Assembly: GCA_965228625.1 (NCBI GenBank)
Contig: OZ245829.1
Coordinates: 2,356,001-2,420,000 of the forward strand
Direction of reading: 5' to 3'
DNA: 64,000 bases
Source of the DNA: UBA2767 sp965228625
Lineage (GTDB): Bacteria > Pseudomonadota > Alphaproteobacteria > Rhizobiales > Methyloligellaceae
Positions 26,923 to 35,554 of the stretch are shown here, one piece after another. A program made the translations under genes and the position numbers. Every line of letters starts with the position of its first letter. Position 1 is the first letter of the stretch. Under the pieces are notes generated by a model that was not told where the DNA came from, searched no databases, and saw only the letters and a program-made list of their open reading frames with translations.

Positions 26923-27930
26923 ATGAAAGTTTGTGTCGTCGGCGCCGGTGCTATCGGCGGTCTCATGGGAGCCAAACTCGCGCTTGCCGGAAACGACGTC
27001 GTCGTCGTCGACCAGGGCGCGCATCTCGAGGCGATCAAAAAGGATGGCCTCAAGCTGATCTGGGAGGACGGAAGCGAGCACGTGGCGCAGGTCAGGGCGA
27101 CCGACAGCGTCGCCGACGCCGGCGAGCAGGACCTCGTCGTTCTGGCCGTCAAGGCGCACTTCCTCGACCAGGTCGCCAGGGAGTCGGAATCGCTGATGGG
27201 TCCCGATACGATCATCATGACGGTTCAGAACGGGCTGCCCTGGTGGTACTTCCACAAGCACGGCGGCGACCATGACGGCAAACCGCTCAAATCCCTCGAT
27301 CCAAGCGGCGTCCTGACCAGGCATATCGATGGAGACCGCATCATCGGCTGTGTTGTCTATCCGGCCGCCGCCGTCACGGAGCCCGGCGTCATTCACCATG
27401 TCGAGGGCGACCGGTTCCCGCTCGGCGAACTCGACGGATCGGAGTCGGAACGGGCGCAGAAACTGCATGATCTTCTCGTGGATGCCGGGTTCCGCTCGCG
27501 CATCCTCGACGACATCCGCTCGGAAATCTGGCTGAAGGCCTGGGGCAATCTCTCCTTCAACCCGATTTCGGCGCTCACTCATGCCACACTCGTCGACATC
27601 TGCCAGTTCCCGGAGACCCGCGAACTCGCCGCCGACATGATGAAGGAAGCGCAGGACATCGCCGAGGCGCTCGGCATCACCTTCCGGCACACCATCGAGA
27701 AACGCATTTCCGGAGCCGAAGGCGTCGGTGCGCACAAAACCTCGATGCTCCAGGACGTCGAAGCCGGACGGTCGCTCGAAACCGAAGCGCTGATCGGCTC
27801 GATCCTGGAGATGGGCGAGATGGTGGGCAAGCCCGCGCCGGCAATCAAGGCCGTCTATGCATGCGTCAAGCTGCTCAACAAGGTCATGCTGCTTGAGGGC
27901 GGTGGCGTGAAGGTGGAGAAGGCGGCGTAA
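26923..27930 (+). CDS. panE: 2-dehydropantoate 2-reductase family protein
   Basis: A 335-residue NADPH-dependent reductase with an N-terminal Rossmann loop GAGAIGG, the conserved VLAVKAH and VQNGLPWW segments, and the catalytic Lys in EIWLKAWGNLSFNPISALT. PanE makes pantoate for coenzyme A, but the family includes many paralogues with other keto acid substrates. The pairing with an FAH-family enzyme rather than pan genes leaves the true substrate open. GGAGAGGAGAG lies upstream of the ATG. Confidence 0.75.
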   Translation: MKVCVVGAGAIGGLMGAKLALAGNDVVVVDQGAHLEAIKKDGLKLIWEDGSEHVAQVRATDSVADAGEQDLVVLAVKAHFLDQVARESESLMGPDTIIMTVQNGLPWWYFHKHGGDHDGKPLKSLDPSGVLTRHIDGDRIIGCVVYPAAAVTEPGVIHHVEGDRFPLGELDGSESERAQKLHDLLVDAGFRSRILDDIRSEIWLKAWGNLSFNPISALTHATLVDICQFPETRELAADMMKEAQDIAEALGITFRHTIEKRISGAEGVGAHKTSMLQDVEAGRSLETEALIGSILEMGEMVGKPAPAIKAVYACVKLLNKVMLLEGGGVKVEKAA

Positions 27931-27933
27931 GGC

Positions 27934-28422
27934 CTACTCTGCCTCCTCCGTCGGTTCACCCATGTGCATGGCGATGTAGGTCGGCTCGCCCATCCGCTTG
28001 AGCAGGGAGAGCTGCAGCTCGAGCCACTTCATGTGGCCTTCCTCGTCAAGCGTGATGTTTTCGAAGATGTCGCGCGACCCGATATCGTCCGCCTCGTCCG
28101 CTTCCTTGGCGGCCTTGGTATAGAACTTGATCGCATCTTGCTCGTCCTGCAGGTCGACCTCGAACATGTCCTCGAGCGCCTGGGCGCGATGCGGCGTCTT
28201 CGCCGGCTTGAGTTCCGGGTTGCCGTTCAGGAACACGATCCGGTGCGCGAAGCGTTCGACGTGGCCCATTTCTTCCTGCATTTCCTCGCGCATCCTGGCG
28301 GCAAGCTTGTCGAGCCCCCAGTCCTCGGCGACCAGCGCATGGAGCAAATACTGGTTCACGGCGGCAAGCTCCATCTCGAGCGCCGTCTGAAGGTTTTCAA
28401 GGACTTTCTTTTTCGAACTCAT
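27934..28422 (-). CDS. bfr: Bacterioferritin
   Basis: A 162-residue four-helix ferritin. The diiron ligands are visible in MELAAVNQYLLHA, EEMGHVERFAHR and the DEEGHMKWLE helix. The Met in EEMGH is at the position of the haem-ligand Met52 of E. coli bacterioferritin. It stores iron in a 24-mer shell. The ATG at 28422 follows AAAGGAG; the longer frame to 28473 adds an unrelated 17 residues. It is convergent with the panE-like gene and divergent from the ferredoxin of the AOR module. Confidence 0.9.
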   Translation of the reverse strand: MSSKKKVLENLQTALEMELAAVNQYLLHALVAEDWGLDKLAARMREEMQEEMGHVERFAHRIVFLNGNPELKPAKTPHRAQALEDMFEVDLQDEQDAIKFYTKAAKEADEADDIGSRDIFENITLDEEGHMKWLELQLSLLKRMGEPTYIAMHMGEPTEEAE

Positions 28423-28653
28423 TCCGTTTGCTCCTTTCGCATAAAACGGGCCACGAACGACCAAATACAACATTCGTGCATTCTGTACGGCAACTTTGTG
28501 AGCTAGATCAAATATACGCCGTTTTGCCGTGCTCAGATCACGCGCGCCCAGGCATTATCACATTGCCGGCCACAACTTTCTCGCCCTTTGATTTCCTGCT
28601 ACGCTTTAATCGGTCGAGGGCGCGGAAAGCGGCCCCAAAGGGGAGGAAGACAC

Positions 28654-29124
28654 ATGCAAATGGCACTGGTGATCGATCCCGGCAAGTGCACCGGGTGCAA
28701 GCAATGCGAGCTTGCCTGCTCCTACGTGAAGGAAGGCGAGTTCAATCCGGCGAAGTCACGCATCCGGGTTTTCGATTTTCACCAGGACGCACGCTTCGTT
28801 CCCTATACCTGCACGCAATGCGCGGAAGCGTGGTGCCAGCAGGCCTGCCCCGTGAACGCGATCACCACCAACGACAGCGGGGTCAAGGTCGTTCACGATT
28901 CACTCTGTGTCGGGTGCAAGGTCTGCACCATCGCCTGCCCATTCGGGACCATCAACTACAACGCCTCGACCGGCAAGGTGATCAAGTGCGACGAGTGCGG
29001 CGGCGAGCCGGCATGCGCCGATGCGTGTCCGACGGATGCCATTGTCTACATGGATGTCGAACAGGCGGGCTTCGACAAGATGCGTCAGTGGGCGTCGCAA
29101 ACCGACGCCGGCGCACGGGCCTGA
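28654..29124 (+). CDS. Four-cluster ferredoxin subunit of a tungsten aldehyde oxidoreductase (AorA-like)
   Basis: A 156-residue electron-transfer protein with sixteen cysteines in four [4Fe-4S] motifs: CTGCKQCELAC, CTQCAEAWCQQAC, CVGCKVCTIAC and CDECGGEPACADAC. It resembles the HycB/AorA-type polyferredoxin that carries electrons between the tungsten subunit and the FAD subunit. The ATG at 28654 follows GGGAGGA; an upstream frame start at 28588 was rejected. It is the first gene of a compact four-gene operon (gaps 21, 8 and 8 bases). Confidence 0.88.
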   Translation: MQMALVIDPGKCTGCKQCELACSYVKEGEFNPAKSRIRVFDFHQDARFVPYTCTQCAEAWCQQACPVNAITTNDSGVKVVHDSLCVGCKVCTIACPFGTINYNASTGKVIKCDECGGEPACADACPTDAIVYMDVEQAGFDKMRQWASQTDAGARA

Positions 29125-29145
29125 GCGGCGAGGGAGGACAGCACG

Positions 29146-30993
29146 ATGGGATGGACTGGAAAAGTACTGCGGGTCGACCTCACGAACGGCACGTGCAGCG
29201 ACGAAGACCTCAACATGGAATGGGCCGATCAGTATCTCGGCCAGCGCGGCCTCGCGTCGAAGTACCTCGCCGAGGAGATCAATCCGAAAGTCGATCCGCT
29301 CTCCGCGGATAACAAGATGATCTTCGTCACCGGCCCCCTGACCGGAACCTGCGCCTCGACCGGCGGACGTTATTCCGTTGTCACCAAGGGCGCGCTCACC
29401 GGGGCGATCGCCTGCTCCAATTCGGGCGGCTATCTCGGCGCCGAGCTCAAATTCGCCGGATATGACATGATCATCTTCGAGGGCCGCTCCAAGAAGCCCG
29501 TCTATCTCTACCTGATTGACGGCAAGGCGGAACTGCTGGATGCATCCGAGATCTGGGGCACGTCGGTTTGGGATACCGACGCCTGGCTGAAATCCCGCCA
29601 CCAGGAGCCGCAGATGCATGTGGCCGCAATCGGCGTCGCCGGCGAGAACCAGGTGCTCTATGCCTGCATCGTCAACGACCTTCATCGCGCCGCGGGACGC
29701 TCCGGCGTCGGCGCGGTCATGGGATCGAAGAACCTGAAGGCGGTCGCCATACGCGGCACCGGCGGCGTCAAGGTGGACGACTTCAAAGCGTTCATGAAGG
29801 CCACGAACGAGGGCAAGAAGGTGCTCGCGGAAAACGCCGTGACCGGAGAGGGTTTGCCCACATACGGCACCCAGGTGCTGATGAACGTTATCCATGAGGC
29901 CGGCGCCCTGCCGACCCATAATTCCAAGGACGTCCAGTTCGACGGTGCGCGCGACATCTCCGCCGAGGCCATGGCGGAGCCGCGCGGCAAGAGCGGCAAG
30001 CCGAACCTGCTGGCCAACCAGGCCTGCTTCGGTTGCACCATCGCGTGTGGCCGGATCTCCAAGATCGATGAGGAGCACTACACGGTGGTCAACAAGCCCG
30101 AGTACTGGCATGCGTCGGGCGGGCTCGAATATGAAGCGGCCTGGGCGCTCGGCGCCGCGACCGGCGTCAACGATCTGGACGCCCTCACCTATGCGAACTT
30201 CATCTGCAACGAGCAGGGGCTCGACCCGATCTCGTTCGGCGCGACCCTCGGCGCGGCGATGGAGATGTACGAGGAAGGCGTCATCACCGCCAAGGACACC
30301 GGCGGCCTCAAGCTGAAGTTCGGTTCGGCGAAGGCGCTTACCAAGTCGGCCGAACTCGTCGGCAAGGCGGAAGGGTTCGGCAAGGAACTCGGCATGGGCT
30401 CGAAGAAACTCTGCGACAAGTACGGCAAGCCGGAACTGTCAATGACGGTGAAAGGGCAGGAGTTCCCGGCCTACGATCCGCGCGGTGTCCAGGGCATGGG
30501 CCTCACTTATGCCACCTCGAACCGCGGCGCGTGCCACTTGCGCTCCTACACCGTGTCATCGGAGATTCTGGGCATTCCGGAGAAGACCGACCCGCATACG
30601 AGCGATGGAAAGGCCGGCCTCGTGAAGGCGTTTCAGGACGCCACGTCAGCCGTCGACTCCACCGGGCTTTGCGTCTTCACCACCTTCGCCTGGACGCTCG
30701 AGGACATCGCCCCCCAGGTCGACGCGGCCCTGCCCGGCAAGTGGGACGTCGACAGGCTGCTTGAGACCGGCGAACGCATCTGGAACCTCGAACGGCAGTT
30801 CAACCTCAAGGCGGGCTTCACCAAGAAGGACGACATGCTTCCCAAGCGCCTGCTCAAGGATGCCGCCAATACCGGTCCCGCCAAAGGCAAGGTCAATGAC
30901 CTCGGCAAGATGCTGCCCGAGTACTACCAGTTGCGCGGCTGGACCAAGGACGGCGTACCGACCAACGAGACGCTCAACCGGTTGGCACTCTAG
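29146..30993 (+). CDS. Aldehyde ferredoxin oxidoreductase, tungsten cofactor (AorB-like)
   Basis: A 615-residue AOR-family enzyme that oxidises aldehydes to acids at a tungsten-bispyranopterin centre. The N-terminal domain has the GGRYSVVTKGALTGAIACSNSGG region typical of the family. The [4Fe-4S] cysteines are Cys294, Cys297 and Cys301 (CFGCTIAC) with a fourth in DSTGLC (Cys509), which is also the DxxGLC pterin-binding motif. Length and motifs match known AORs. The neighbours suggest the NAD-linked bacterial form, as described in Aromatoleum, rather than a purely ferredoxin-linked archaeal form. Confidence 0.92.
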   Translation: MGWTGKVLRVDLTNGTCSDEDLNMEWADQYLGQRGLASKYLAEEINPKVDPLSADNKMIFVTGPLTGTCASTGGRYSVVTKGALTGAIACSNSGGYLGAELKFAGYDMIIFEGRSKKPVYLYLIDGKAELLDASEIWGTSVWDTDAWLKSRHQEPQMHVAAIGVAGENQVLYACIVNDLHRAAGRSGVGAVMGSKNLKAVAIRGTGGVKVDDFKAFMKATNEGKKVLAENAVTGEGLPTYGTQVLMNVIHEAGALPTHNSKDVQFDGARDISAEAMAEPRGKSGKPNLLANQACFGCTIACGRISKIDEEHYTVVNKPEYWHASGGLEYEAAWALGAATGVNDLDALTYANFICNEQGLDPISFGATLGAAMEMYEEGVITAKDTGGLKLKFGSAKALTKSAELVGKAEGFGKELGMGSKKLCDKYGKPELSMTVKGQEFPAYDPRGVQGMGLTYATSNRGACHLRSYTVSSEILGIPEKTDPHTSDGKAGLVKAFQDATSAVDSTGLCVFTTFAWTLEDIAPQVDAALPGKWDVDRLLETGERIWNLERQFNLKAGFTKKDDMLPKRLLKDAANTGPAKGKVNDLGKMLPEYYQLRGWTKDGVPTNETLNRLAL

Positions 30994-31001
30994 GTCCGGG
31001 G

Positions 31002-32264
31002 ATGGCGAAGGCCATGCATCATGTCATCATCGGCGCGGGGCCGGCCGGCGTGCTGGCGGCCGATACGCTGCGCGGGCGCGATTCCGAGTGCCGGATAACA
31101 CTCGTCTCAGGCGAGAAAGAGCCGCCCTATTCCCGAATGGCAATTCCCTACCTTCTCGCCAATCACATCGGCGAACAGGGAACCTATCTGCGGCAGGATG
31201 CGGATCACTACCAAAGCCACGGAATCGACGTGGTTCACACACGCGCGACGCGCGTCGATCCGAAGAAGAGGTCGGTCAGCCTGAAAAAGGGCAAGCCGCT
31301 GAAATATGACCGCCTGCTGATCGCGGCGGGCGCCAGCCCGATCCTGCACCCCATTCCTGGTCTCGATCTGCCGGGTGTGTGTACCTGCTGGACGATGGAG
31401 GATGCCCGCGCCATCGCCGACCGCGCGCTCAAGGGCGACGAAGTTGTCCTCATGGGTGCGGGGTTCATCGGTTCGATCATTCTCGAGGCGCTTGTTGAGC
31501 GCGGCGTGAAGCTGACCGTCGTGGAGATGGCCGACCGCATGATCTCGCACATGATGGACGAGACCGCCGGCGGGATGCTGCAAAGCTGGTGCGAGGACAA
31601 GGGCATCAAGGTACTGACCGGCACACGGATCACCGAGATCACGCGCGGCAAGAACCGCCTCGACGCCATACTTTCATCGGGCAAGGTCCTTTCCGCCAAG
31701 CTCGTGGTCGTGGCGGCCGGGGTCGCACCGAATATCGGTTTCCTCAAGGGCAGCGGCATCAAGACCGATCAGGGGGTCAAGGTGAACGGCTTCCTGCGCA
31801 CCAGCGCCAAGGACGTGTACGCTGCCGGTGACGTGGCACAAGCGAAGGACATGTCGACCGGCGAGTTCTCGGTCCTCGCGATCCAGCCGGTGGCTGCCGA
31901 TCACGGGCGCATCGCCGCGCTGAACATGGCGGGCGAGCGCACGCCGCACGAAGGCAGCCTGAACATGAACGTCCTCGACACGTTGGGGCTGATCTCCTCG
32001 TCTTTCGGCAAGTGGGACGGCGTGGACGGCGGCGACGGCGCGCGCATGAGCGACGAGGCGGGAAACCGCTATTTGCGGCTCGAGTTCGACGAGGACCGCC
32101 TGATCGGGGTTCAGGCCGTCGGCATCACCGACCATATCGGCATCGCGCGGGGCCTGATCCAGACCGGTCAGCGCCTCGGCCGTTGGAAGGAAAAGCTGAT
32201 GAAATCGCCGGAGCGCCTTGCGGAGGCCTATATCGCCACGGCGCATGGAATCCCGCACGCCTGA
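31002..32264 (+). CDS. FAD-dependent NAD(P)H oxidoreductase of the AOR module (AorC-like)
   Basis: A 420-residue pyridine-nucleotide disulfide-type flavoprotein. The FAD loop IIGAGPAGVLAADTLR lies at residues 9-24, a second Rossmann loop VLMGAGFIGSIILEAL near 150, and the FAD-contacting VYAAGDVAQ near 273. No redox-active CxxxxC pair is seen, in line with ferredoxin/rubredoxin reductase-like members. It probably passes electrons between the AOR polyferredoxin and NAD. The start is 8 bases after the AOR stop. Confidence 0.87.
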   Translation: MAKAMHHVIIGAGPAGVLAADTLRGRDSECRITLVSGEKEPPYSRMAIPYLLANHIGEQGTYLRQDADHYQSHGIDVVHTRATRVDPKKRSVSLKKGKPLKYDRLLIAAGASPILHPIPGLDLPGVCTCWTMEDARAIADRALKGDEVVLMGAGFIGSIILEALVERGVKLTVVEMADRMISHMMDETAGGMLQSWCEDKGIKVLTGTRITEITRGKNRLDAILSSGKVLSAKLVVVAAGVAPNIGFLKGSGIKTDQGVKVNGFLRTSAKDVYAAGDVAQAKDMSTGEFSVLAIQPVAADHGRIAALNMAGERTPHEGSLNMNVLDTLGLISSSFGKWDGVDGGDGARMSDEAGNRYLRLEFDEDRLIGVQAVGITDHIGIARGLIQTGQRLGRWKEKLMKSPERLAEAYIATAHGIPHA

Positions 32265-32272
32265 GCCCGACC

Positions 32273-32524
32273 ATGAAAGTCACCCTCAAACTCTATGCCT
32301 CGCTCGGCACCTTCCTGCCGCCCGGCGCACACCGAAATGCCATCGAGCTCGAGGTGCCTGAAGGGTCCAGCATCGGCGACGTGCTGGCGCAACACCAGGT
32401 ACCGCGCGAGAACTGCCACCTCATTCTGGTCAACGGGCACTTCGCACCGCCGGCGACTGCCGACGAAAAGGTGCTGACGGAGGGGGACGTCCTTGCCGTC
32501 TGGCCGCCGGTCGCCGGAGGCTAG
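32273..32524 (+). CDS. MoaD/ThiS-like sulfur carrier of the AOR module (AorD-like)
   Basis: An 83-residue beta-grasp protein ending in the diglycine VAGG, the adenylation and thiocarboxylation site of MoaD. The body has the family pattern LKLYASLGTFLPP, IELEVPEGSSIGDVLAQ and LVNGHFAPP. It would donate sulfur during pterin cofactor synthesis, here probably dedicated to the tungsten cofactor of the upstream enzyme. It starts 8 bases after the FAD subunit and ends the operon, 5 bases from the convergent HD gene. Confidence 0.87.
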   Translation: MKVTLKLYASLGTFLPPGAHRNAIELEVPEGSSIGDVLAQHQVPRENCHLILVNGHFAPPATADEKVLTEGDVLAVWPPVAGG

Positions 32525-32529
32525 GCGGT

Positions 32530-33099
32530 CTAGGCCGCTGAGGGTGCTTGCGTACCTGCTGCCACGCGCTCGACGATTTCCTGAAAGTGCGACAGCGGCG
32601 GCGTGTCGGCGTCCGGGTCCTTTGCCAGGTCGTCCCAGCGCCGCAGCCTCACACCATCCTCCGCGAAAGGCTGTGCGATCCAGACGCGCGCCTGGCCTTC
32701 GTTGAAGGGGCCGCCCTGAAGCTCGAGTGATCTCTTCGACGCCTCCGACAACCCGTCGAGATAACCCGGCTCCATGCAGCAAAGGTAACGTTTCGCATCG
32801 ACGTGGTGGCGGATCGGTTCGGTGACGTCGTCCCCGAACCACGGCTTCAGGAAGGCGGCGGCGACGTCCTCGTGCAGCGTATCGATGCCCTGTACGGCAA
32901 CGCTCTCCGCCGTCTCTCCCGCGGGAATATCGATCATATGGCCGATATCGTGTAACAGGGCGGCGGCGATCAGAGCGTCGTGGGCGCCCTCCTGTTCCGC
33001 CAGCATGGCGCACTGAAGCCCGTGCTGAAGTTGGGTTACTTTTTCGCCGCCATATTCCTCCGCGCCGCGCTTCGCGAGCGCTTCCCAGATCTCTTCCAT
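32530..33099 (-). CDS. HD-domain protein of the PhnZ-like (phosphonate-operon HDIG) type
   Basis: A 189-residue HD-fold protein. Candidate metal ligands are the His in LQHGLQCAML, His-Asp in LLHDIGHM, the His in DTLHEDVAAAFL, the His in RHHVDAKRYLC and the Asp in LRRWDD. The AKRYLC segment and the later SLELQGGPF segment resemble the phosphonate-associated HD family that includes PhnZ, a mixed-valent diiron oxygenase. No PhnY*-type partner is nearby, so its substrate here is open; a plain phosphohydrolase is also possible. AAGGAGG precedes the ATG. It is convergent with the AOR operon. Confidence 0.75.
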   Translation of the reverse strand: MEEIWEALAKRGAEEYGGEKVTQLQHGLQCAMLAEQEGAHDALIAAALLHDIGHMIDIPAGETAESVAVQGIDTLHEDVAAAFLKPWFGDDVTEPIRHHVDAKRYLCCMEPGYLDGLSEASKRSLELQGGPFNEGQARVWIAQPFAEDGVRLRRWDDLAKDPDADTPPLSHFQEIVERVAAGTQAPSAA

Positions 33100-33219
33100 C
33101 ACGGTCGCCTCCTTGGGTGATTCGCACCTCATCGTATCTTGATCACGATCTGTGACACCCCTATTGCATAGCCGACCCGCAGCCAGCCGATTGGCGCGCG
33201 ATAACAAAGATCCTGGACC

Positions 33220-33519
33220 ATGGCCGGAACGCCGGAAACCATCGAGAAGATCATGTCCCTGACGCTGGCGGATTTCCACCGCAGCGTTAGGGTGCTCGCG
33301 CCCGACCTGACGCCCGGCCATGGCCAGACCGAGGTCGTCGTCCCCGACGGCGCGGCGAGCGTGCGCATAACCTACGAACCTCTCGAAAGCACGACGCTCG
33401 GAGGGCTCCTCGCCCTGCCGCGGGCCCGCGTGACCATAAGCCACGACAGCGGCGACCCGGGGTTGCGCGCAGCATTTCTTGCCCGATTCGATCAGGCTTT
33501 TCAGCGGGGCGGTGGCTAG
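33220..33519 (+). CDS. Small conserved-looking protein of unknown function
   Basis: A 99-residue protein with a mixed alpha/beta look: TLADFHRSV, a beta-rich middle (VVVPDGAASVRITYEPLES) and the C-terminal LARFDQAFQRGGG. I recall short alphaproteobacterial proteins with the same ending but no function. There is no strong ribosome site. Its start lies 120 bases from the divergent HD gene and it ends opposite the 28-residue membrane frame. Codon usage looks normal, which supports it being real. Confidence 0.6.
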   Translation: MAGTPETIEKIMSLTLADFHRSVRVLAPDLTPGHGQTEVVVPDGAASVRITYEPLESTTLGGLLALPRARVTISHDSGDPGLRAAFLARFDQAFQRGGG

Positions 33520-33601
33520 AGGATTTTTGCCGAAATCATCGACCGGGCGGGAGGACGAAGCGCCTCAAACCGCCCGGCCGGGATGAAGGGGTACAGAGCC
33601 C

Positions 33602-33688
33602 CTACTGAATGAGGTAGGGGTAGTTCGCGGCAAACATCGTCGCGACCATGGCGACGACCAGAACCACGTTTGTCACAAAGCCGGTCAT
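33602..33688 (-). CDS. Possible 28-residue single-span membrane protein
   Basis: A short frame MTGFVTNVVLVVAMVATM followed by FAANYPYLIQ and a stop. It is almost entirely one hydrophobic helix. GGAGA lies 6 bases before the ATG. It stands alone in the gap between the 99-residue protein and a LysR gene and does not overlap either. Small hydrophobic proteins like this are often missed by gene finders. The length alone gives limited proof, so this is tentative. Confidence 0.45.
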   Translation of the reverse strand: MTGFVTNVVLVVAMVATMFAANYPYLIQ

Positions 33689-33745
33689 TGATCTTCTCCG
33701 AACGCGTGCGCCGCGTTGCGCGGCATCTGCCCGCCAAGATGGGGG

Positions 33746-33759
33746 TTAACACACGTTAA
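33746..33759. promoter_or_regulatory. Inverted repeat TTAAC-N4-GTTAA upstream of a LysR gene
   Basis: A perfect 5-bp inverted repeat 51 bases before the LysR ATG, in an AT-rich stretch that continues to the start codon. It could be an autoregulatory operator for the LysR protein or for the small gene on the other strand. The assignment is by position only. Confidence 0.35.
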
Positions 33760-33809
33760 TTCAATCGAAATTTGTTGATATTTATGTTTAGCTGTACTTA
33801 ATTTAAGAC

Positions 33810-34733
33810 ATGAACATCCCACAGCTTCGCACGCTCGTGGCCATTGCCGAATCCAAGGGGTTTGCGTCGGCCGCCGAGAGACTGTTCGTCACGCCGGCGG
33901 CGGTCAGCCAGCAGATGCGCGCGCTCGAAGAGGAGTTGCAGGTGCCGTTGTTCGACCGCACCACGCGCCCGCCGCGCCTCAATGCCCACGGGGTCCATAT
34001 CGCCGAGCGTGCCCGCGACGTGTTGCGCACTTTCGACGCGTTTGCCGAGGAGGCGCGCGCGCCCGACGAACTGGCCGGCGTCCTGACGCTCGGCTGCATC
34101 AGCGGGTTTTCCTCCGAACTCATTCCCACCGTGCTCGGCAATCTGCGCAAGCGCTATCCGCGGTTGATGGTGCGGATCGAGGAGGGACAATCCACGCGGC
34201 TTATCAGTCAGGTGCGCCGCCGCGAGCTGGACGCGGCGATCGTGACCGAACCGCTGGTGCCGGAGCCCGAGCTCGAGATGCTCCTGATCACGGCGGAACC
34301 GCTGATCGTCGTGGCGCCGCCCGACGCATCGGTCACATCGTGGTCGGACGCTTTGACCACCCTGCCCTTTCTGCGGCTCAATCCGCTTTCCGGCATGGGC
34401 ACACTTATCGACAACAGGATCCGCACCGCCGGTCTGATTGTCTCGGAGGCAATGGAGCTCGATTCTTCCGAAGTGGTTCTGTCCATGGTTCGGGCCGGGC
34501 TCGGCGCCGGTGTCATTCCCGCGGGACGTCTGAGAGGCGAGCAGGGCCAGGAGGTCAGGCAATTCGCCTTCGGCGACCCTCCGGTCAGCCGTCGCGTCGT
34601 TTTGGTGGAACGGCCCGACTACGAGCGCTCGGACCTCTCTCAGGTCCTCTACCTCGAACTCAAGCGTCTGACGTCCGCCCGGGGCGACACCGCGACGGAG
34701 GCGAGTGTCGGCGCGGCGGACGACGAGCAATAG
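33810..34733 (+). CDS. LysR-family transcriptional regulator
   Basis: A 307-residue regulator with an N-terminal winged helix (MNIPQLRTLVAIAESKGFAS, then SAAERLFVTPAAVSQQMRAL) and a C-terminal effector-binding domain starting near residue 92 (GVLTLGCISGFSSELIP). LysR proteins usually control a divergent neighbour and themselves. Here the only divergent candidate is the 28-residue membrane frame; the minus-strand YkgJ operon converges on it. The target and ligand are unknown. A short acidic Ala/Thr tail follows the effector domain. Confidence 0.87.
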   Translation: MNIPQLRTLVAIAESKGFASAAERLFVTPAAVSQQMRALEEELQVPLFDRTTRPPRLNAHGVHIAERARDVLRTFDAFAEEARAPDELAGVLTLGCISGFSSELIPTVLGNLRKRYPRLMVRIEEGQSTRLISQVRRRELDAAIVTEPLVPEPELEMLLITAEPLIVVAPPDASVTSWSDALTTLPFLRLNPLSGMGTLIDNRIRTAGLIVSEAMELDSSEVVLSMVRAGLGAGVIPAGRLRGEQGQEVRQFAFGDPPVSRRVVLVERPDYERSDLSQVLYLELKRLTSARGDTATEASVGAADDEQ

Positions 34734-34744
34734 TGCGGGCAGCC

Positions 34745-35548
34745 CTAGAAGGAGATGGCCTCTGCGATCTCGCTTATGACGGCGTCCATCTCGGGCGAAC
34801 GATCCGGCGGCGCCTGCACGCCGGCGAAGATGTCTTCACCGGCATACCACCGGGTACGCGCATCGTCCGTGCGGAGGATGACGGTGACGGCCTCGCTCAG
34901 CTCGTAACTGACGGCAGGGAACCCGAGAGACCGGAGCGCCGCGTAGACCGCCATGCGGCATCGGTCGCCGAGAAACAGGTGCACCATCGGAACCGGGATA
35001 TTCGATCCGCGCCCCTCATAGGCCTGCAGACACGCCGCGACGGAATGGGACGCATTGGCACGGCACGCGAGGGGGCGGTCCGCATAGACGGCGCAGAGAC
35101 CATTCTCGAGAAGGGCGCAGGCGGTCCGGGATTTGCCGCGGCCGGCGGCGTCGACGCCGACCGTAAGCGCGGCGCGGTCGAGCACCCCATCGCTTGCAAG
35201 GAACGGGTTCGCCGATCTCGAGATGTGCTCGACGACAAGAAACGCCTCCGGCGCGCTGACGCCCACAAGGCGCGAACAGCAATAGGCACATCCCTTCTTG
35301 CAGTCGAGCGGTTTACCGGGCGGATTTGCGTCCAGCGAAACCTCGAAGACGTCGGTCGCCTGCTTCGCGGCACGTGCCACGCGGCCCGGGTCCGTTTCGT
35401 CGAGCAGGATCCGGCGCAACGCATAAGCGAGACCGATCATCGCGGTCCGGTCCTGCTCGAGCGGCAGCCCGCCACGCAACGCTGCTTCCGCGGCGGCTTC
35501 CATCCGCGCGCGGTCTTCAGGACGCCTCTGGTTCTTCGCTCTCGCCAT
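34745..35548 (-). CDS. YkgJ-type cysteine-cluster protein
   Basis: A 267-residue protein with the zinc- or iron-cluster motif CKKGCAYCC near residue 82, followed by the second cysteine group in CALLENGLCAVYADRPLACR about 65 residues later. This spacing is that of the YkgJ/CxxCxxCC family, whose biochemical role is uncertain. An N-terminal charged helix and a C-terminal domain without known motifs flank it. It starts 6 bases after the dehydrogenase gene and is the last gene of the rimO operon. Confidence 0.8.
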   Translation of the reverse strand: MARAKNQRRPEDRARMEAAAEAALRGGLPLEQDRTAMIGLAYALRRILLDETDPGRVARAAKQATDVFEVSLDANPPGKPLDCKKGCAYCCSRLVGVSAPEAFLVVEHISRSANPFLASDGVLDRAALTVGVDAAGRGKSRTACALLENGLCAVYADRPLACRANASHSVAACLQAYEGRGSNIPVPMVHLFLGDRCRMAVYAALRSLGFPAVSYELSEAVTVILRTDDARTRWYAGEDIFAGVQAPPDRSPEMDAVISEIAEAISF

Positions 35549-35554
35549 GGACGG

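Noticed and set aside
33516..33752. A 78-residue minus-strand frame covering the gap before the LysR gene
   Set aside because: Arg-rich and without likeness to any family; the shorter 28-residue frame in a different phase has a ribosome site and a clear helix.
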